Positions 16,693-26,684 of a DNA stretch of 34,909 nucleotides are shown piece after piece. Numbering within the stretch: position 1 is the stretch's first letter; the number at the start of each line of letters is the position of its first letter. This DNA comes from JAFGIN01 sp050301235. GTDB lineage: Bacteria > Fibrobacterota > Chitinivibrionia > Chitinivibrionales > Chitinispirillaceae. The DNA is taken from positions 1 through 34,909 of the forward strand of contig JBNKZD010000270.1 in assembly GCA_050301235.1 (NCBI GenBank), in the 5' to 3' direction. A program made the translations under genes and the position numbers. The notes beneath the pieces are model-generated. The model was not told the origin of the DNA. It made no database searches and saw nothing but the letters and a program-made list of their open reading frames with translations.

Positions 16693-18003
16693 ATGAATTC
16701 AGTCCTTATTGTCGGCAGTGGTGGACGTGAACATGCTATTTTAAAAGCCATGTTGCGCTCCGACAGGCCATTATGCTTTTATGCTTATCCGGGTAACCCG
16801 GGGATGGAGCAGGATGGATGCATGCTTGTCGACAGAAAAGTCACTGATTTTAAGGATCTTGCAGACTGGGCAAACCAGAATGACATTGATCTGACCGTTG
16901 TTGGGCCTGAAACGCCCCTTGCAGAAGGGATCGTTGATGTGTTTAAAGAGAACGGCCTGACCATTTTCGGCCCCACAAAGCGTGCAGCAGAGCTTGAGAG
17001 CAGTAAGGAGTTTTCTAAGGGATTGATGAAAAAATATGGTATCCCGACTGCTAAATATGAAGCATTCACCTCTAAAACCGCTGCTCTTGATTATCTCCAA
17101 CAGGTTGGAGTTCCTATCGTAATCAAGGCGAGTGGACTTGCGGCTGGAAAAGGTGTGGTCGTATGTGATACTATGGAACAGGCCCAGGCTGCACTCGACG
17201 ATATGTTTGATAACAAGGCGTTTGGAACTGCTGGAAATACAGTTATAATGGAAGAAAAAATGGTGGGTGAAGAAGCATCCATATTTGTCCTTTCTGATGG
17301 ACAGAACTACAGAATACTGCCTGTTGCTCAGGATCATAAAGCAATTGGTGATGGTGATACCGGTCCAAATACCGGTGGTATGGGCGCCTATGCTCCGGCT
17401 CCTATTGTTACAAAGGATATTCTTCACCGGGTCGAGCAGGAGATTATCATACCGGTACTCGATGCCATGCATGAAGAAGATCGAACCTACAGAGGACTTT
17501 TATATTGCGGAATAATGATCACTGAAGACGGACCGAAGGTTGTAGAATTCAACTGCCGTTTTGGTGATCCTGAAACGCAGGCAGTACTTCCACTTGTAAA
17601 GTGTGACTGGTACGAAATTTTTAAAGCGTGTGCTGAAGGTGATCTTCATTCGGGAATTCAGTTCGAAATTGAAAAAGGGTATTGCGTTTCCGTTATCCTT
17701 GCATCAAAAGGGTATCCGGGAAATTATGAAAAAGGCAAGATTATTACCGGTATTGAAGATGTTGAACATAATCATACAAATATCGATGTATACCATAGCG
17801 GAACAGTTCTTGACGATGACGACAAGCTTTTGACAAATGGTGGAAGAGTATGTGCGGTCACTGCATGGTCTGATAACCTTGCAGATGCTATTGCTGATGC
17901 GTACATGGTTGTCGGTGATGTACATTTCGAAGGTAAAAAGTTCCGTCGTGATATTGGTGCAAAAGGACTTGCCCGTCTTCACAGAGAATCATCGATGGTA
18001 TAA
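16693..18003 (+). CDS. purD: Phosphoribosylamine-glycine ligase
   Basis: PurD joins glycine to phosphoribosylamine with ATP, the second step of purine synthesis. The 436-residue ATP-grasp enzyme shows VLIVGSGGREHA at the N-terminus, VVGPETPLAEGI, GPTKRAAELESSKEFSK, IKASGLAAGKGVVV, the GDTGPNTGGMGAYAPAP motif and EFNCRFGDPETQAVLPL. Length is normal. Start: ATG 16693 gives the family-typical N-terminus. An in-frame TTG at 16684 lies four bases after GGGAGG, which would be a better-placed ribosome site, so three extra residues are possible. It opens a purD-purE-tsaC operon (14-base gap to purE). The preceding 283 bases (16410-16692) hold no gene I can support and no clear promoter. Confidence 0.96.
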   Translation: MNSVLIVGSGGREHAILKAMLRSDRPLCFYAYPGNPGMEQDGCMLVDRKVTDFKDLADWANQNDIDLTVVGPETPLAEGIVDVFKENGLTIFGPTKRAAELESSKEFSKGLMKKYGIPTAKYEAFTSKTAALDYLQQVGVPIVIKASGLAAGKGVVVCDTMEQAQAALDDMFDNKAFGTAGNTVIMEEKMVGEEASIFVLSDGQNYRILPVAQDHKAIGDGDTGPNTGGMGAYAPAPIVTKDILHRVEQEIIIPVLDAMHEEDRTYRGLLYCGIMITEDGPKVVEFNCRFGDPETQAVLPLVKCDWYEIFKACAEGDLHSGIQFEIEKGYCVSVILASKGYPGNYEKGKIITGIEDVEHNHTNIDVYHSGTVLDDDDKLLTNGGRVCAVTAWSDNLADAIADAYMVVGDVHFEGKKFRRDIGAKGLARLHRESSMV

Positions 18004-18016
18004 TAAAGGAGTAGAT

Positions 18017-18478
18017 GTGAGCAAAAAAGTAGCTATAATTATGGGTTCGCAATCGGACAGTTCTATTGCCGAAAAAGCTGAAGAAATTCTTAAAGGATTC
18101 AACATTCCTTACGAAACACTGGTGATTTCAGCACACAGAAACCCTAATAAAATTCATAAATTCTGCAAATCAGCTGCTGAAAACAATTTCGGAGTGATTA
18201 TTGGTATTGCCGGGCTTGCAGCACATTTACCGGGTGTTATTGCAAGTCTTACTCTTCTGCCGGTGATTGGCGTACCCGGCAGCGGTGGTCCGCTCAATGG
18301 CGTCGATGCGCTCCATTCAATTGTACAGATGCCTGCCGGTATTCCTGTCGCGTGTGTCGGTATTGGCAATTCCAAAAATGCAGCTCTTCTTGCAGTCCAG
18401 ATTCTTGCAACTGGGGAACCCTCATTATTTAATGCTCTTCGGGATTACCGGAAAACTTTTGGGGATGATGAAAGCTGA
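18017..18478 (+). CDS. purE: N5-carboxyaminoimidazole ribonucleotide mutase
   Basis: PurE moves the carboxylate of N5-CAIR to give CAIR in purine synthesis. The 153-residue protein has IIMGSQSDSSIAEKA at the N-terminus, VISAHRNPNKI with the active-site His near 40, GIAGLAAHLPGVIASLTLLPVIGVP, and GNSKNAALLAVQIL at the C-terminus. Length and motifs fit class I PurE, which needs PurK; no purK lies in the window. Start: GTG 18017 has AAAGGAG five bases upstream. The ATG two bases before it is out of frame and followed at once by TGA. The stop overlaps the start of tsaC. Confidence 0.95.
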   Translation: MSKKVAIIMGSQSDSSIAEKAEEILKGFNIPYETLVISAHRNPNKIHKFCKSAAENNFGVIIGIAGLAAHLPGVIASLTLLPVIGVPGSGGPLNGVDALHSIVQMPAGIPVACVGIGNSKNAALLAVQILATGEPSLFNALRDYRKTFGDDES

Positions 18479-19085
18479 ACGGGTTAACCTGTCAACGTTT
18501 TTAGGTCCGGACAATAGAGAAAAACAGCGTATCCTCGGCGAGATCGGGCGTGGTGCTGTTTTTGTTTATCCGACAGAGACGATTTATGGAATCGGCGGGC
18601 TTGCGATCGATCAAGCTGTTTTCAAACGGGTTCTTGCTGTAAAGAAACGCCCGCCGGAAAATTCCTTCATTCTGATTGCTTCAAAGCGTGATTGTATCTC
18701 CGGATTGAAACCACGTTTTTCAATGAAAGCGGAACAGCTTGCTTCACGATTCTGGCCAGGTCCGCTGACCATGGTTCTTTTCTGTGAAAGCTCAGGCGAA
18801 GAGACTGCTGTCCGGATAACCGACCATCCTTTTGTAGCAGAGGTTAACACCTTTTTCAGGTATCCACTGGTTTCAACAAGTGCCAATATCAGTGGTGAAC
18901 TATATAATGCAGATCCCGACCACATATTCACTATATTTTCAGATTCAGTGGATTTTATGTTCGATGCCGGCTGGCTTCCTCCGTCGAAGCCTTCAACGGT
19001 AGTTAAAACTGTCAACAATTCCATCGATATTATCCGGGCGGGTGCTGTTTCTCAAGAGCAAATTTCCAGTTGTCTTAACAGCTGA
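18468..19085 (+). CDS. tsaC: L-threonylcarbamoyladenylate synthase (YrdC/Sua5 family)
   Basis: This enzyme makes threonylcarbamoyl-AMP from threonine, bicarbonate and ATP, for the t6A37 modification of ANN-decoding tRNAs. The 205-residue single YrdC domain shows VYPTETIYGIGG near 32-43, KKRPPENSFI near 57-66, RFWPGPLTMVL near 92-102 and the nucleotide-binding STSANISG near 135-142. It lacks the C-terminal Sua5 domain, so it is the TsaC length form. The start (ATG 18468, or ATG 18465 just before it) overlaps the end of purE by 11 bases, suggesting translational coupling. It converges with the last gene of the minus-strand cluster with only ten bases between stops and no visible terminator. Confidence 0.9.
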   Translation: MKAERVNLSTFLGPDNREKQRILGEIGRGAVFVYPTETIYGIGGLAIDQAVFKRVLAVKKRPPENSFILIASKRDCISGLKPRFSMKAEQLASRFWPGPLTMVLFCESSGEETAVRITDHPFVAEVNTFFRYPLVSTSANISGELYNADPDHIFTIFSDSVDFMFDAGWLPPSKPSTVVKTVNNSIDIIRAGAVSQEQISSCLNS

Positions 19086-19095
19086 GGGGGATTAA

Positions 19096-19761
19096 TCACG
19101 GATGAAGAGGCATGTTCGGTTCAAGATCCTTCACTTCGTCTTTATCTGAGAGAAGATTCCACAGAAGAATACCACCTCCGGCTAAACCTGCTGCACCGAC
19201 TCCGGCTATCGCTGCAATTATTTTGCGATTATCTTTTTTATCCGGTGATGAATAGAGCACTTTTCTTTTCTGCAGATTGGATGGCCAGGGCAGGGAGATG
19301 GTTATCGTTTCATTCTTTTCTTTTATTATCACCTTTGAGGGATCATTTATAAGCGGATCGCAATACATGATCATCGTGGTTACATAGTAAAAATCCGGGT
19401 TCAGACCGGCGACATCCTCATTTTTATTTTTCAATTCTTCAATGAATACAACTTTTTTGAGTGGCCCCTTATTGATCGTTTTTTCAATCTCCTCCTGCAT
19501 GAATCCGCCCAATCGCGTGTTGACGAGTGTCAAGTAAATCTTTTTTTCAATCTGCGAAAGCTCAAAGTAAAAAAGCGGATGACCTTGACTGAAGTTGAGA
19601 ATATAGTTGATATTCTGTTCTTCACCTCTCATACGTGCATCGAGCTGTGTCGTCAGAAGAATCGATACACTGTCCGGGTTGGGCATAAAATCCGCTTCTT
19701 TCTCAGCATACAACTGTGATAGAAAAAGAATTATGAATAGAAACATCGTATTACTGCGCAT
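19096..19761 (-). CDS. Exported protein with a C-terminal membrane segment, function unknown
   Basis: This 221-residue protein has a signal peptide (MFLFIILFLSQLYA) and an alpha/beta region of about 120 residues (NINYILNFSQGHPLFYFELSQ, YLTLVNTRLGGF). Near 175-200 a Gly-rich hydrophobic helix (IAAIAGVGAAGLAGGGILLW) is followed by a short acidic tail. The central region resembles an AMIN-type domain (periplasmic wall-binding) in pattern, but weakly; I do not claim it. Start: ATG 19759-19761 overlaps the stop of the 809-aa gene by 11 bases, and AGGAG lies seven bases upstream inside that gene. A longer open frame to 19830 would overlap more and bury the signal peptide. It is the last gene of the five-gene cluster and may anchor or assist the large secreted proteins. 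Confidence 0.7.
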   Translation of the reverse strand: MRSNTMFLFIILFLSQLYAEKEADFMPNPDSVSILLTTQLDARMRGEEQNINYILNFSQGHPLFYFELSQIEKKIYLTLVNTRLGGFMQEEIEKTINKGPLKKVVFIEELKNKNEDVAGLNPDFYYVTTMIMYCDPLINDPSKVIIKEKNETITISLPWPSNLQKRKVLYSSPDKKDNRKIIAAIAGVGAAGLAGGGILLWNLLSDKDEVKDLEPNMPLHP

Positions 19762-22180
19762 GGAAGAGCTCCTGCCGGCCAATAGAAATTTTCTGATATT
19801 GAACAAAATGTTGTGTGGTGTTGACCGCAATTGTGGTCAATCTGGCAATATATATACCGGATGTTAACCTGATATCCACAGATGGGTGTAATGGTGTCGC
19901 AGATTGCCTGAGAACACGTTTCCCCTGAAGATCAAAGAATTCTGCAATTACCTGTTGCTCATCGGGATGTTTAAATTGAAAGCTGATTCTGTTTTTTTCC
20001 AGTTTGCAGGGCGCTGGCCCAGGAAGATTGTTTTGATTCTGTTCATGTAAAAATAAATTGTCAAGAGTTGTCTTATCTGCAGCTGTAATGTATATGTCCG
20101 ACTCATCCTGAGGGTTGATATTGACAGTGCCGGTGGATACCATTGTAAATTCGGTTTCTGTTTTTCTGAGAAAGCAGTGTTGCAGCGGTTGTGAAGAATT
20201 CCTGAGTTCAGCCGACAGGGTAACGCTGTTCCCGCTTGCTTTGGGAAGGAAAAGTTTGAAAAGGGTGACGGCGTTACCGGCTGGACAGGAAACTATACCT
20301 GCCTGTTTGCGGCTTTCACCCTGAAGAATTGATACGCATGGGATAGAAAACGAGGGTGGTTGCGGACAATACAGTGTATCGCTGCCCCGATGAGTTGTAC
20401 AAAAAACTGTGTTAGCAGTACCGTCTGGTGTAACGCCTTTTACTGCGATTGAGTATGAGAGTTCCGCTGATCGTCTGGTCAGAATGGTAACCGGAGCTGG
20501 TTGATCGAATGTGTAGACCGGAAAATGCAGGTGTATGGCTGTATCAAAAGGATTATATGCAGTATACCCATCAGATTCACCTGAGAAAGAGACATTTCCG
20601 CAACTGTCACCATTGACAGGTTTACTATACATAAGATTGGCGGAATAACTTTTTGCAGAGTCATTTTTTACCCATCGGTAATAAAAGATATCCGATGCGG
20701 CCGCTCCGGTTTTTTTGATCACATCACAGAGACGGATTCCAAAACTGTAGGGTACACTGAAATCAGTCCAGTTTTTTGGAGAAAGTGTTACGATAAAATC
20801 ACCCTTTACCGGTGGGGTCGTTCCTTTGCCAAGTTCGAAAAGAACCGACTGTTTTGTTATCAGCCAGAACAGTGCTGATGGTTCAAATTTAAATAACGGT
20901 TCATTTGCAGTAGATGCTTCAATCCATTTATTTTCGGCAGTTGCGTTATCTGCCGATGGTGCCCAGCGGTATAGTCGGAAAATTGATTTGTTAAAATTAC
21001 CCCCTGAAAGCTGAAACAGGGTTTTTAATGCAGAACGTACATTCGTGCTGTCAATAGTAACAGTTGTGAATACTGGCATGATACATTTGCTTTCGGTACT
21101 CACTATATCACCGGTGGTACGGAGACTGCGGCGTGAAAGATCAATGGTATCCTCATAAGTTCCGTCAGACAAGGTACAGAATGCTCTGGCTCCGTTTCTG
21201 CTGAACTCAAGAAACGGGAATGTACAGAAAATCAACCCTGTGGTATCCTGCACAATTCCACTTGCGACAGGATGAACATTGGTCGAGTCCTCATCGGAAA
21301 GACAGAAAAAATTCCAGCGGACACCGGGACAGTTATCATGTACCAGTATCGTATCAGTAATGACATCAATATCGATAATTGAGGAGGTATCGGAAATGAC
21401 CTGAACAGTAGGCCGAATTGTGTCGGTTAAAACAACAAACGGTAATTTCATGCTGCTTGCAACGGTATATATAATCTGATGTAAGGTATCGTAGTATGAA
21501 TTCTGCTGGGCACGGTAAAATCCTGAAGAATCGGTGAAAATGCGGGTAAGTGAACCATTGAATGTGCTTGTGTCAATTTTAAAGCCGAGATAGAATGGAA
21601 CTGTCGGTTCAGGATGCAGAAATTGTAATCCCGCTCCGGCCGGTGTAAGACCGTTGATATGAGACGAATCGGGAGTGTAGCTGACGACAGTATCAATATG
21701 TGGTGGAATATTCAATGGATAATCTGTATCTTTCCAGAGAAACACACTTTTCCTGAGTGCAGTAACCGTATCGATTTTCTTTCCGGGATCAAAAAATTCA
21801 ACGGGCTGTCTAAGTGATGATTCAATAAAAATAGTTCTGATTGCCTGAGAATCAGGTGCAATCCAGCCATTTTCATTCTTCATCCACAGTTCAAGCGTGT
21901 AGGTCGTATCAAAGTGCAGTTCCGGGATAATAAAGGATGTGTCCTGTAAGGGCGTTTCAAAAAAGATCAGAAAGTCGGGGATATTGTTTGTTATTGTACC
22001 TGATTTAACGCTTATACCACCCTGAAAAGAACCTTGAACACCTGTGGTATCAAATGACCAGGAGATCGCTACAGTGAAGCGGTCCGGATCAAATGATACA
22101 CTTGTAATTGCAAATCGGTTGGAACTCCCGGTTGCGTAAACTGAAAAAGTAATTAGAAGTAATAAGAAAAGATGCTTCAT
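19751..22180 (-). CDS. Secreted protein with Fn3-like N-terminus and C-terminal sorting-type tail
   Basis: This 809-residue protein has a signal peptide (HLFLLLLITFSVYATG). A fibronectin-III-like first domain spans about 20-120 (TVAISWSFDTTG, TYTLELWMKNENGWIAP), with long beta-rich stretches after it. At the end is a sorting-type tail (FFDLQGKRVLRQS...SGIYIARL). No enzyme motif is seen. Its ATG (22178-22180) overlaps the TGA of the 1490-aa gene in an ATGA arrangement. The next gene starts within its last codons, so the three are translationally coupled. Probably an extracellular structural or adhesive partner of the cohesin/dockerin proteins; the specific function is unknown. Four Cys pairs appear in the middle and may form disulfides. 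Confidence 0.75.
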   Translation of the reverse strand: MKHLFLLLLITFSVYATGSSNRFAITSVSFDPDRFTVAISWSFDTTGVQGSFQGGISVKSGTITNNIPDFLIFFETPLQDTSFIIPELHFDTTYTLELWMKNENGWIAPDSQAIRTIFIESSLRQPVEFFDPGKKIDTVTALRKSVFLWKDTDYPLNIPPHIDTVVSYTPDSSHINGLTPAGAGLQFLHPEPTVPFYLGFKIDTSTFNGSLTRIFTDSSGFYRAQQNSYYDTLHQIIYTVASSMKLPFVVLTDTIRPTVQVISDTSSIIDIDVITDTILVHDNCPGVRWNFFCLSDEDSTNVHPVASGIVQDTTGLIFCTFPFLEFSRNGARAFCTLSDGTYEDTIDLSRRSLRTTGDIVSTESKCIMPVFTTVTIDSTNVRSALKTLFQLSGGNFNKSIFRLYRWAPSADNATAENKWIEASTANEPLFKFEPSALFWLITKQSVLFELGKGTTPPVKGDFIVTLSPKNWTDFSVPYSFGIRLCDVIKKTGAAASDIFYYRWVKNDSAKSYSANLMYSKPVNGDSCGNVSFSGESDGYTAYNPFDTAIHLHFPVYTFDQPAPVTILTRRSAELSYSIAVKGVTPDGTANTVFCTTHRGSDTLYCPQPPSFSIPCVSILQGESRKQAGIVSCPAGNAVTLFKLFLPKASGNSVTLSAELRNSSQPLQHCFLRKTETEFTMVSTGTVNINPQDESDIYITAADKTTLDNLFLHEQNQNNLPGPAPCKLEKNRISFQFKHPDEQQVIAEFFDLQGKRVLRQSATPLHPSVDIRLTSGIYIARLTTIAVNTTQHFVQYQKISIGRQELFHAQ

Positions 22181-25100
22181 GGTTTAATTCCAAGTATTCC
22201 TGAGTAAATAACCGGTTTTGACTTGACACCTTCGGTTTCAACCGCAACTTTGAGAACTACTTTGTAAATTCCTGGCGATACACGGTTTTTATTTTGAGCA
22301 TATCCATTCCAGTAAATATAATAATGGTAAATGGTACCATCATTATCCCAGCCTGCAGGAAGAATATCCTTGTTTACAGGGGTTGTTATAACCGGACCAT
22401 CAGCGACAAGATTTTTCCATCGATAGTGAACTCCGGGATCGGAGCATACAACGTTGCCAACAGCATCGTAAATGGTAATCTGGCCTTTGACATTGCTTTT
22501 AACATTTTCAGGCAGTTTTAAAAGAAACTGCATAACAATACCGGCCTTATCGGCAGCGACCCAGTCTAATGCAGCAGGATTATGTTCTATATGGAAAACA
22601 CCGGCCGGTTCACGAGTCTCTGTTGCTTTACCGGGATTGGGAAACATTTTCATCTCCTCAACAACATTGCCGCGAATCTGGACGTTAACTTTCCGGTTGT
22701 TCGCATGAGGTGCGTTGTTATAACGATCAGTTAAGACATAGGCTGCAGAATCGGTCCTGATATTGAAGTAGTGTTTATTTGTCAGCTCGACTGCGTTTGT
22801 CATATTGAAAAAGAGCTGACCGGGATTGAGTGGGCCATTGAATCCTGGAATCCCTGTGAGCAGAGACAATTGCTGCATGGAATCTGCTCTAACCTGACGC
22901 CAGGTATTGAATACATGAGCCGGCATTTGAAGAACCGAAAAGAGTTCTCCACCAGGCCCCGAGATTCTTTCGCTGAACGTGACGGTGATCAGATCATTTT
23001 TACGGTTATTATCTTTGATCTCTTTGACAATCGACTCTATTACCGGACCGGCTCCATCGGAAGTGGTGACCGAAACTGTATCAGGCGCTTTAATCAGTGA
23101 ATAATCTGTATTATCAAAAAGAATTTGTGGAGTCCAGGCTGTCTGCATCATGTCGGTAGGTTCTTCCTGAATGAACAGTGATAACGTCAGGTTGTCTGCC
23201 GAAAGAGTAAGACTGTCGACATTGAACGTTGTGGAACGGTAACTGATAAGAAAATCAGCAGGGTTGAGTGATGATTCAAGGTATACCGGCCTGTCAAATC
23301 TGATGGTGATTTTATCAAGTAAACCATCTCCATCTGCATCACCGGTAACAGCCGAACTGACATTAGAGCGGGGGCCCAATACGAATATATACAATGAATC
23401 GGTAATTGCAGGCGCATTGAGAGAATGGGCGATGATGTACCCGCTTTCATCATCAATAACGATCTCCGGGGGAGATTCATAGAGAACTCTGGAGATATTT
23501 GTTGTATCGTGCAGTGCATGGAGAGTACCATTTACAGTCCATTGACACAGTTCACTTCCGCGCATATTCCCATACAGATCGTAACCGACAGAATAGATAA
23601 GAACCTGATCGGAGAGGTGGCGGAGCGTTATCGAGTCTTCGCAGCAGGGAAGTGTGTGTGCGAGCCTGAGAGAATTGAGATTTCCGGGTTTGAGGCGGAA
23701 TGTACTGCTGAAAGAAAGTACCGTATCGAATTCTGTCACTATCCGGTGGAGGCTGTCTTTGCTTACAGGCGCATTGTACAGCAAAAATTTAACAGTGTCA
23801 ACTCCTTCGTTAAAACATTCGTCAACCGTTGAATCAAATAATGGTACAACATTAACCGGTGAAGCTCCTTCACCGGTTATGATCACCGGCGAATATCCGC
23901 TTTGACCGTAACCAAGAACATCGCCATATTTGATAAACGGTCCGGTTGTTTTATTAAAACAGTATTGACCGGGAACAAGTCCGTCCTTGTTGTAAATTTT
24001 CACTGTAGCAGAGATACTGTCGCCGGCGATAATCTGCTCGTGAGGTGTAATGATTACGATTTCCGAACGTACTGGCTTTCCACGGGTAAAATTCACCGGG
24101 AGAGTATCATAGAGATCGTCTGTTCCGGAAATATGCGCAATAATGGTTCCATTACGTGGTCTTACAGGAGAGAATGTGTAACTGACAGCCCCTGATGGTG
24201 GTGTGGGAAAAATGGAAATAGAATCAGAAACAGCCCAGTCAGAGGGGACCTCTTTCCATAGAGCTGTATCAGAACGCAACCCACGGGTGATCAGGGTGGT
24301 ATCATCATTGGTTGAAATTGTCAGTAAAGATAATGGGTAGTAATCAGGTGTTGTAATCTCAAGGTCTACATAATGATAGGGGAGAAGTGTCACTGTTGCG
24401 CTGTCAGAGAAATTTCCACTGGTAACAAATATTTTACACGAGCCACTGACAACCGAAAGGTTTTTATTGATAATACCCTCAAATGCAAATGATCCGGTTG
24501 ATGTGGTAACAATGGTATCGGTACATCCCCAGGTACCATTTCTGAGAGAGTCGATGTAGTTTCCAAGTGAATCTCTGACAATTGCATACACAGTTGTCTG
24601 GGTACGGTTATCTGGAATCTCTATATTGCTTATTTCTGATGGTGCATTCAATGATCTGGCAGGGTTTGCGTGTGATTCTATGACAACACGATAAGGAGCT
24701 CCCGGACCTGTTCTGATAAGTCCGGAATCGATCAGGCTGCCATAGATCGATCTGACCAGGATCGTTCTGTATGCGTATTTTGGAAAGTACTCTATTGAAA
24801 ATTTTTTGATCGATGAAATTGTACCGGTAGAATCGTCTACGCTGACATTCTGCTTTTCGATTATCTGCCACTCGGTTGAATCTGTGAGTGCCTGTTCTTT
24901 AAGTCTGATCCCACGTTTGTCAAAAATAAATGCAGTTAAACCAATCGCTTTACCGGAAACAATTGTTGTATCTGCAGGTAACGGAGATTCATTGTTAATA
25001 TAGATGACTGAAGAGTAGGGAGCTCCTGGAAATGCTGTTACCGGTAACCTGTAGCGAAGATAACTTTGATATTCTATCTCTATATATCCCGCACCGGTAT

Positions 25101-26649
25101 CTTCGGGACAAAATGAATATAAGCTGTCGTTAGGTGCTGTAGCAGAAGGTATCCATTTAGGTGAACTCCAGACCGCTGTAACCGGCTCCCATGTTTTATT
25201 ATCAGTTCTAAGCCCGATAGCTACTAACGAAGTGCAGTTGTCGGTGGTTATCTGCAATGAGGAGATAAACGGCGAAACAACAGGTTCTGTACAGATCCGT
25301 ATTGAATCATAGCTGACAGCTGCAATGTTGACGGTGAGTGTATCGGAAAATACTTTCTGGTCAATAGTTTGATTTGCATACACAAGGATGTTACCGCTTC
25401 CTGAGCCACGGTTGATAATACCTTCCCCTTTTGTAGTATCTCCTGAAGTAACACTACATATACCTTTAGTATAGAGTGGTGAAGAGATCGTTGATGTATC
25501 CCACTGTGCCAGAGTGCCCGGACCGGCATAATTTCCATAAAAATCACGCAGGACAGCATATAAACGTAATGTTGAAGCATTACTTGCTAATTGTACACGG
25601 GAAATCTGAACTGCTTCACAAAAACTGAAACCGGATGCTGATGTGTCAGCGATGAGCTCTATTGATAGTTGACTCACCGGTCCTGGTTGCGGGATGAAAC
25701 TGTTACACGATCGGAGAGTATCATTAGATAACGGAGAATAAATTGATGCACAAACGGTAAATTGGTTGAATGCAGTACGGCTCAGGAATCGTAGTTCTGA
25801 TCTGTCATTACCGGGAATGATTGTGTCATTATGAATTGTTTCTCCTTTAAAACTCCAGGAAACAAGCGTATCGTACCGGGGAGCTCTGACTTTTGTTCCC
25901 GAAGAATCAGCCCAGACTTCGGCCTTGAAAAGCGCACTGTCTCCAACACTTATTACAGAGTTGGCAGGTATAACCGCTATTGAATCTGGAAATTTTTCGA
26001 CATTAAGATGGAGTCCCCTGACTTTAAAGATAACATCATTGAAATCAAAATCAGCTGCAACCAGGGTATCATTCGCTGGATTGATTTTTACACCCTCGTC
26101 TTCGAAACCAAAAACGATCGTATCGGTTATGGCACTGTTGCTATCTACAATTCTTCCAGCCACCGACCATCGATGACCATACCCCGGTCGTACTCCAAAG
26201 TCTTTTGCGACAAATGATGCTCCTGGATAGGTCAACTGATTCTCCGGATCAGTATTATTTCGGTTTTGTCCGGTATATCTGCGGTTATTTGAACTCTGAC
26301 GCGAATACATAAAAAATATTTCTGTACCTGGAGTGACAGGTGTTGGCAATATACCGGACAGATTAACCCGTGTTCCGGTTTGCTTGTTTGTGAATAAAAA
26401 CAAGGCAGAATCCTTGTAGCCCGGTACCATAAAGTAGAGATTACCAACATCATCAGATTCCGATGATTCGCACCATACGATAATTGAGTCTTCGGGATTA
26501 GTATAAAAGAATGTAGCTCCGACATAGAGTTCAGTCTGAGGAGGGATGTGCCAGTAGTCAACGATAAACTGACTGTCGGGCATAAACCTTTCAGTCTGCG
26601 AAAAGCTGCTTGCCCAGCAGAATAAAATCAGTAGTGGAATGTATTTCAT
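22177..26649 (-). CDS. Large secreted protein with DUF4114-like domain and repeated Ig-like modules
   Basis: This 1490-residue protein has a signal peptide (YIPLLILFCWASSFS). An N-terminal region of about 85-215 ends VFGFEDEGV...ADFDFNDVIFKV, the acidic signature of DUF4114-type calcium-linked surface domains. Residues 215 to about 1150 carry repeated beta modules recognised by (L/V)YA(V/I)xRDxxGNY...W at about 360, 690 and 1040, and IGLRTDNKTWEPV versus RGLRSDTALWKEV. A calcium-loop-like DADGDGLLDKI near 1155 precedes an adhesive-type Ig pair. The C-terminus (IYWNGYAQNKNRVSPGIYKVVLKV) is FlgD-like. No catalytic motif is seen. The start ATG 26647-26649 lacks an evident Shine-Dalgarno and lies 35 bases after the cohesin gene. 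It overlaps the next gene by four bases. Confidence 0.8.
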   Translation of the reverse strand: MKYIPLLILFCWASSFSQTERFMPDSQFIVDYWHIPPQTELYVGATFFYTNPEDSIIVWCESSESDDVGNLYFMVPGYKDSALFLFTNKQTGTRVNLSGILPTPVTPGTEIFFMYSRQSSNNRRYTGQNRNNTDPENQLTYPGASFVAKDFGVRPGYGHRWSVAGRIVDSNSAITDTIVFGFEDEGVKINPANDTLVAADFDFNDVIFKVRGLHLNVEKFPDSIAVIPANSVISVGDSALFKAEVWADSSGTKVRAPRYDTLVSWSFKGETIHNDTIIPGNDRSELRFLSRTAFNQFTVCASIYSPLSNDTLRSCNSFIPQPGPVSQLSIELIADTSASGFSFCEAVQISRVQLASNASTLRLYAVLRDFYGNYAGPGTLAQWDTSTISSPLYTKGICSVTSGDTTKGEGIINRGSGSGNILVYANQTIDQKVFSDTLTVNIAAVSYDSIRICTEPVVSPFISSLQITTDNCTSLVAIGLRTDNKTWEPVTAVWSSPKWIPSATAPNDSLYSFCPEDTGAGYIEIEYQSYLRYRLPVTAFPGAPYSSVIYINNESPLPADTTIVSGKAIGLTAFIFDKRGIRLKEQALTDSTEWQIIEKQNVSVDDSTGTISSIKKFSIEYFPKYAYRTILVRSIYGSLIDSGLIRTGPGAPYRVVIESHANPARSLNAPSEISNIEIPDNRTQTTVYAIVRDSLGNYIDSLRNGTWGCTDTIVTTSTGSFAFEGIINKNLSVVSGSCKIFVTSGNFSDSATVTLLPYHYVDLEITTPDYYPLSLLTISTNDDTTLITRGLRSDTALWKEVPSDWAVSDSISIFPTPPSGAVSYTFSPVRPRNGTIIAHISGTDDLYDTLPVNFTRGKPVRSEIVIITPHEQIIAGDSISATVKIYNKDGLVPGQYCFNKTTGPFIKYGDVLGYGQSGYSPVIITGEGASPVNVVPLFDSTVDECFNEGVDTVKFLLYNAPVSKDSLHRIVTEFDTVLSFSSTFRLKPGNLNSLRLAHTLPCCEDSITLRHLSDQVLIYSVGYDLYGNMRGSELCQWTVNGTLHALHDTTNISRVLYESPPEIVIDDESGYIIAHSLNAPAITDSLYIFVLGPRSNVSSAVTGDADGDGLLDKITIRFDRPVYLESSLNPADFLISYRSTTFNVDSLTLSADNLTLSLFIQEEPTDMMQTAWTPQILFDNTDYSLIKAPDTVSVTTSDGAGPVIESIVKEIKDNNRKNDLITVTFSERISGPGGELFSVLQMPAHVFNTWRQVRADSMQQLSLLTGIPGFNGPLNPGQLFFNMTNAVELTNKHYFNIRTDSAAYVLTDRYNNAPHANNRKVNVQIRGNVVEEMKMFPNPGKATETREPAGVFHIEHNPAALDWVAADKAGIVMQFLLKLPENVKSNVKGQITIYDAVGNVVCSDPGVHYRWKNLVADGPVITTPVNKDILPAGWDNDGTIYHYYIYWNGYAQNKNRVSPGIYKVVLKVAVETEGVKSKPVIYSGILGIKP

Positions 26650-26684
26650 GAGATTATGATTGTGTCGTTAAAATTCATGGATAT

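Noticed and set aside
16487..16696. 69-codon frame upstream of purD
   Set aside because: No ribosome site, no family resemblance, and it runs into the purD start; treated as non-coding.
16771..17472. Open frame of 233 codons antisense to purD
   Set aside because: Lies entirely inside a convincing purD gene, with Cys/Ser/Ile-rich low-meaning translation and no ribosome site.
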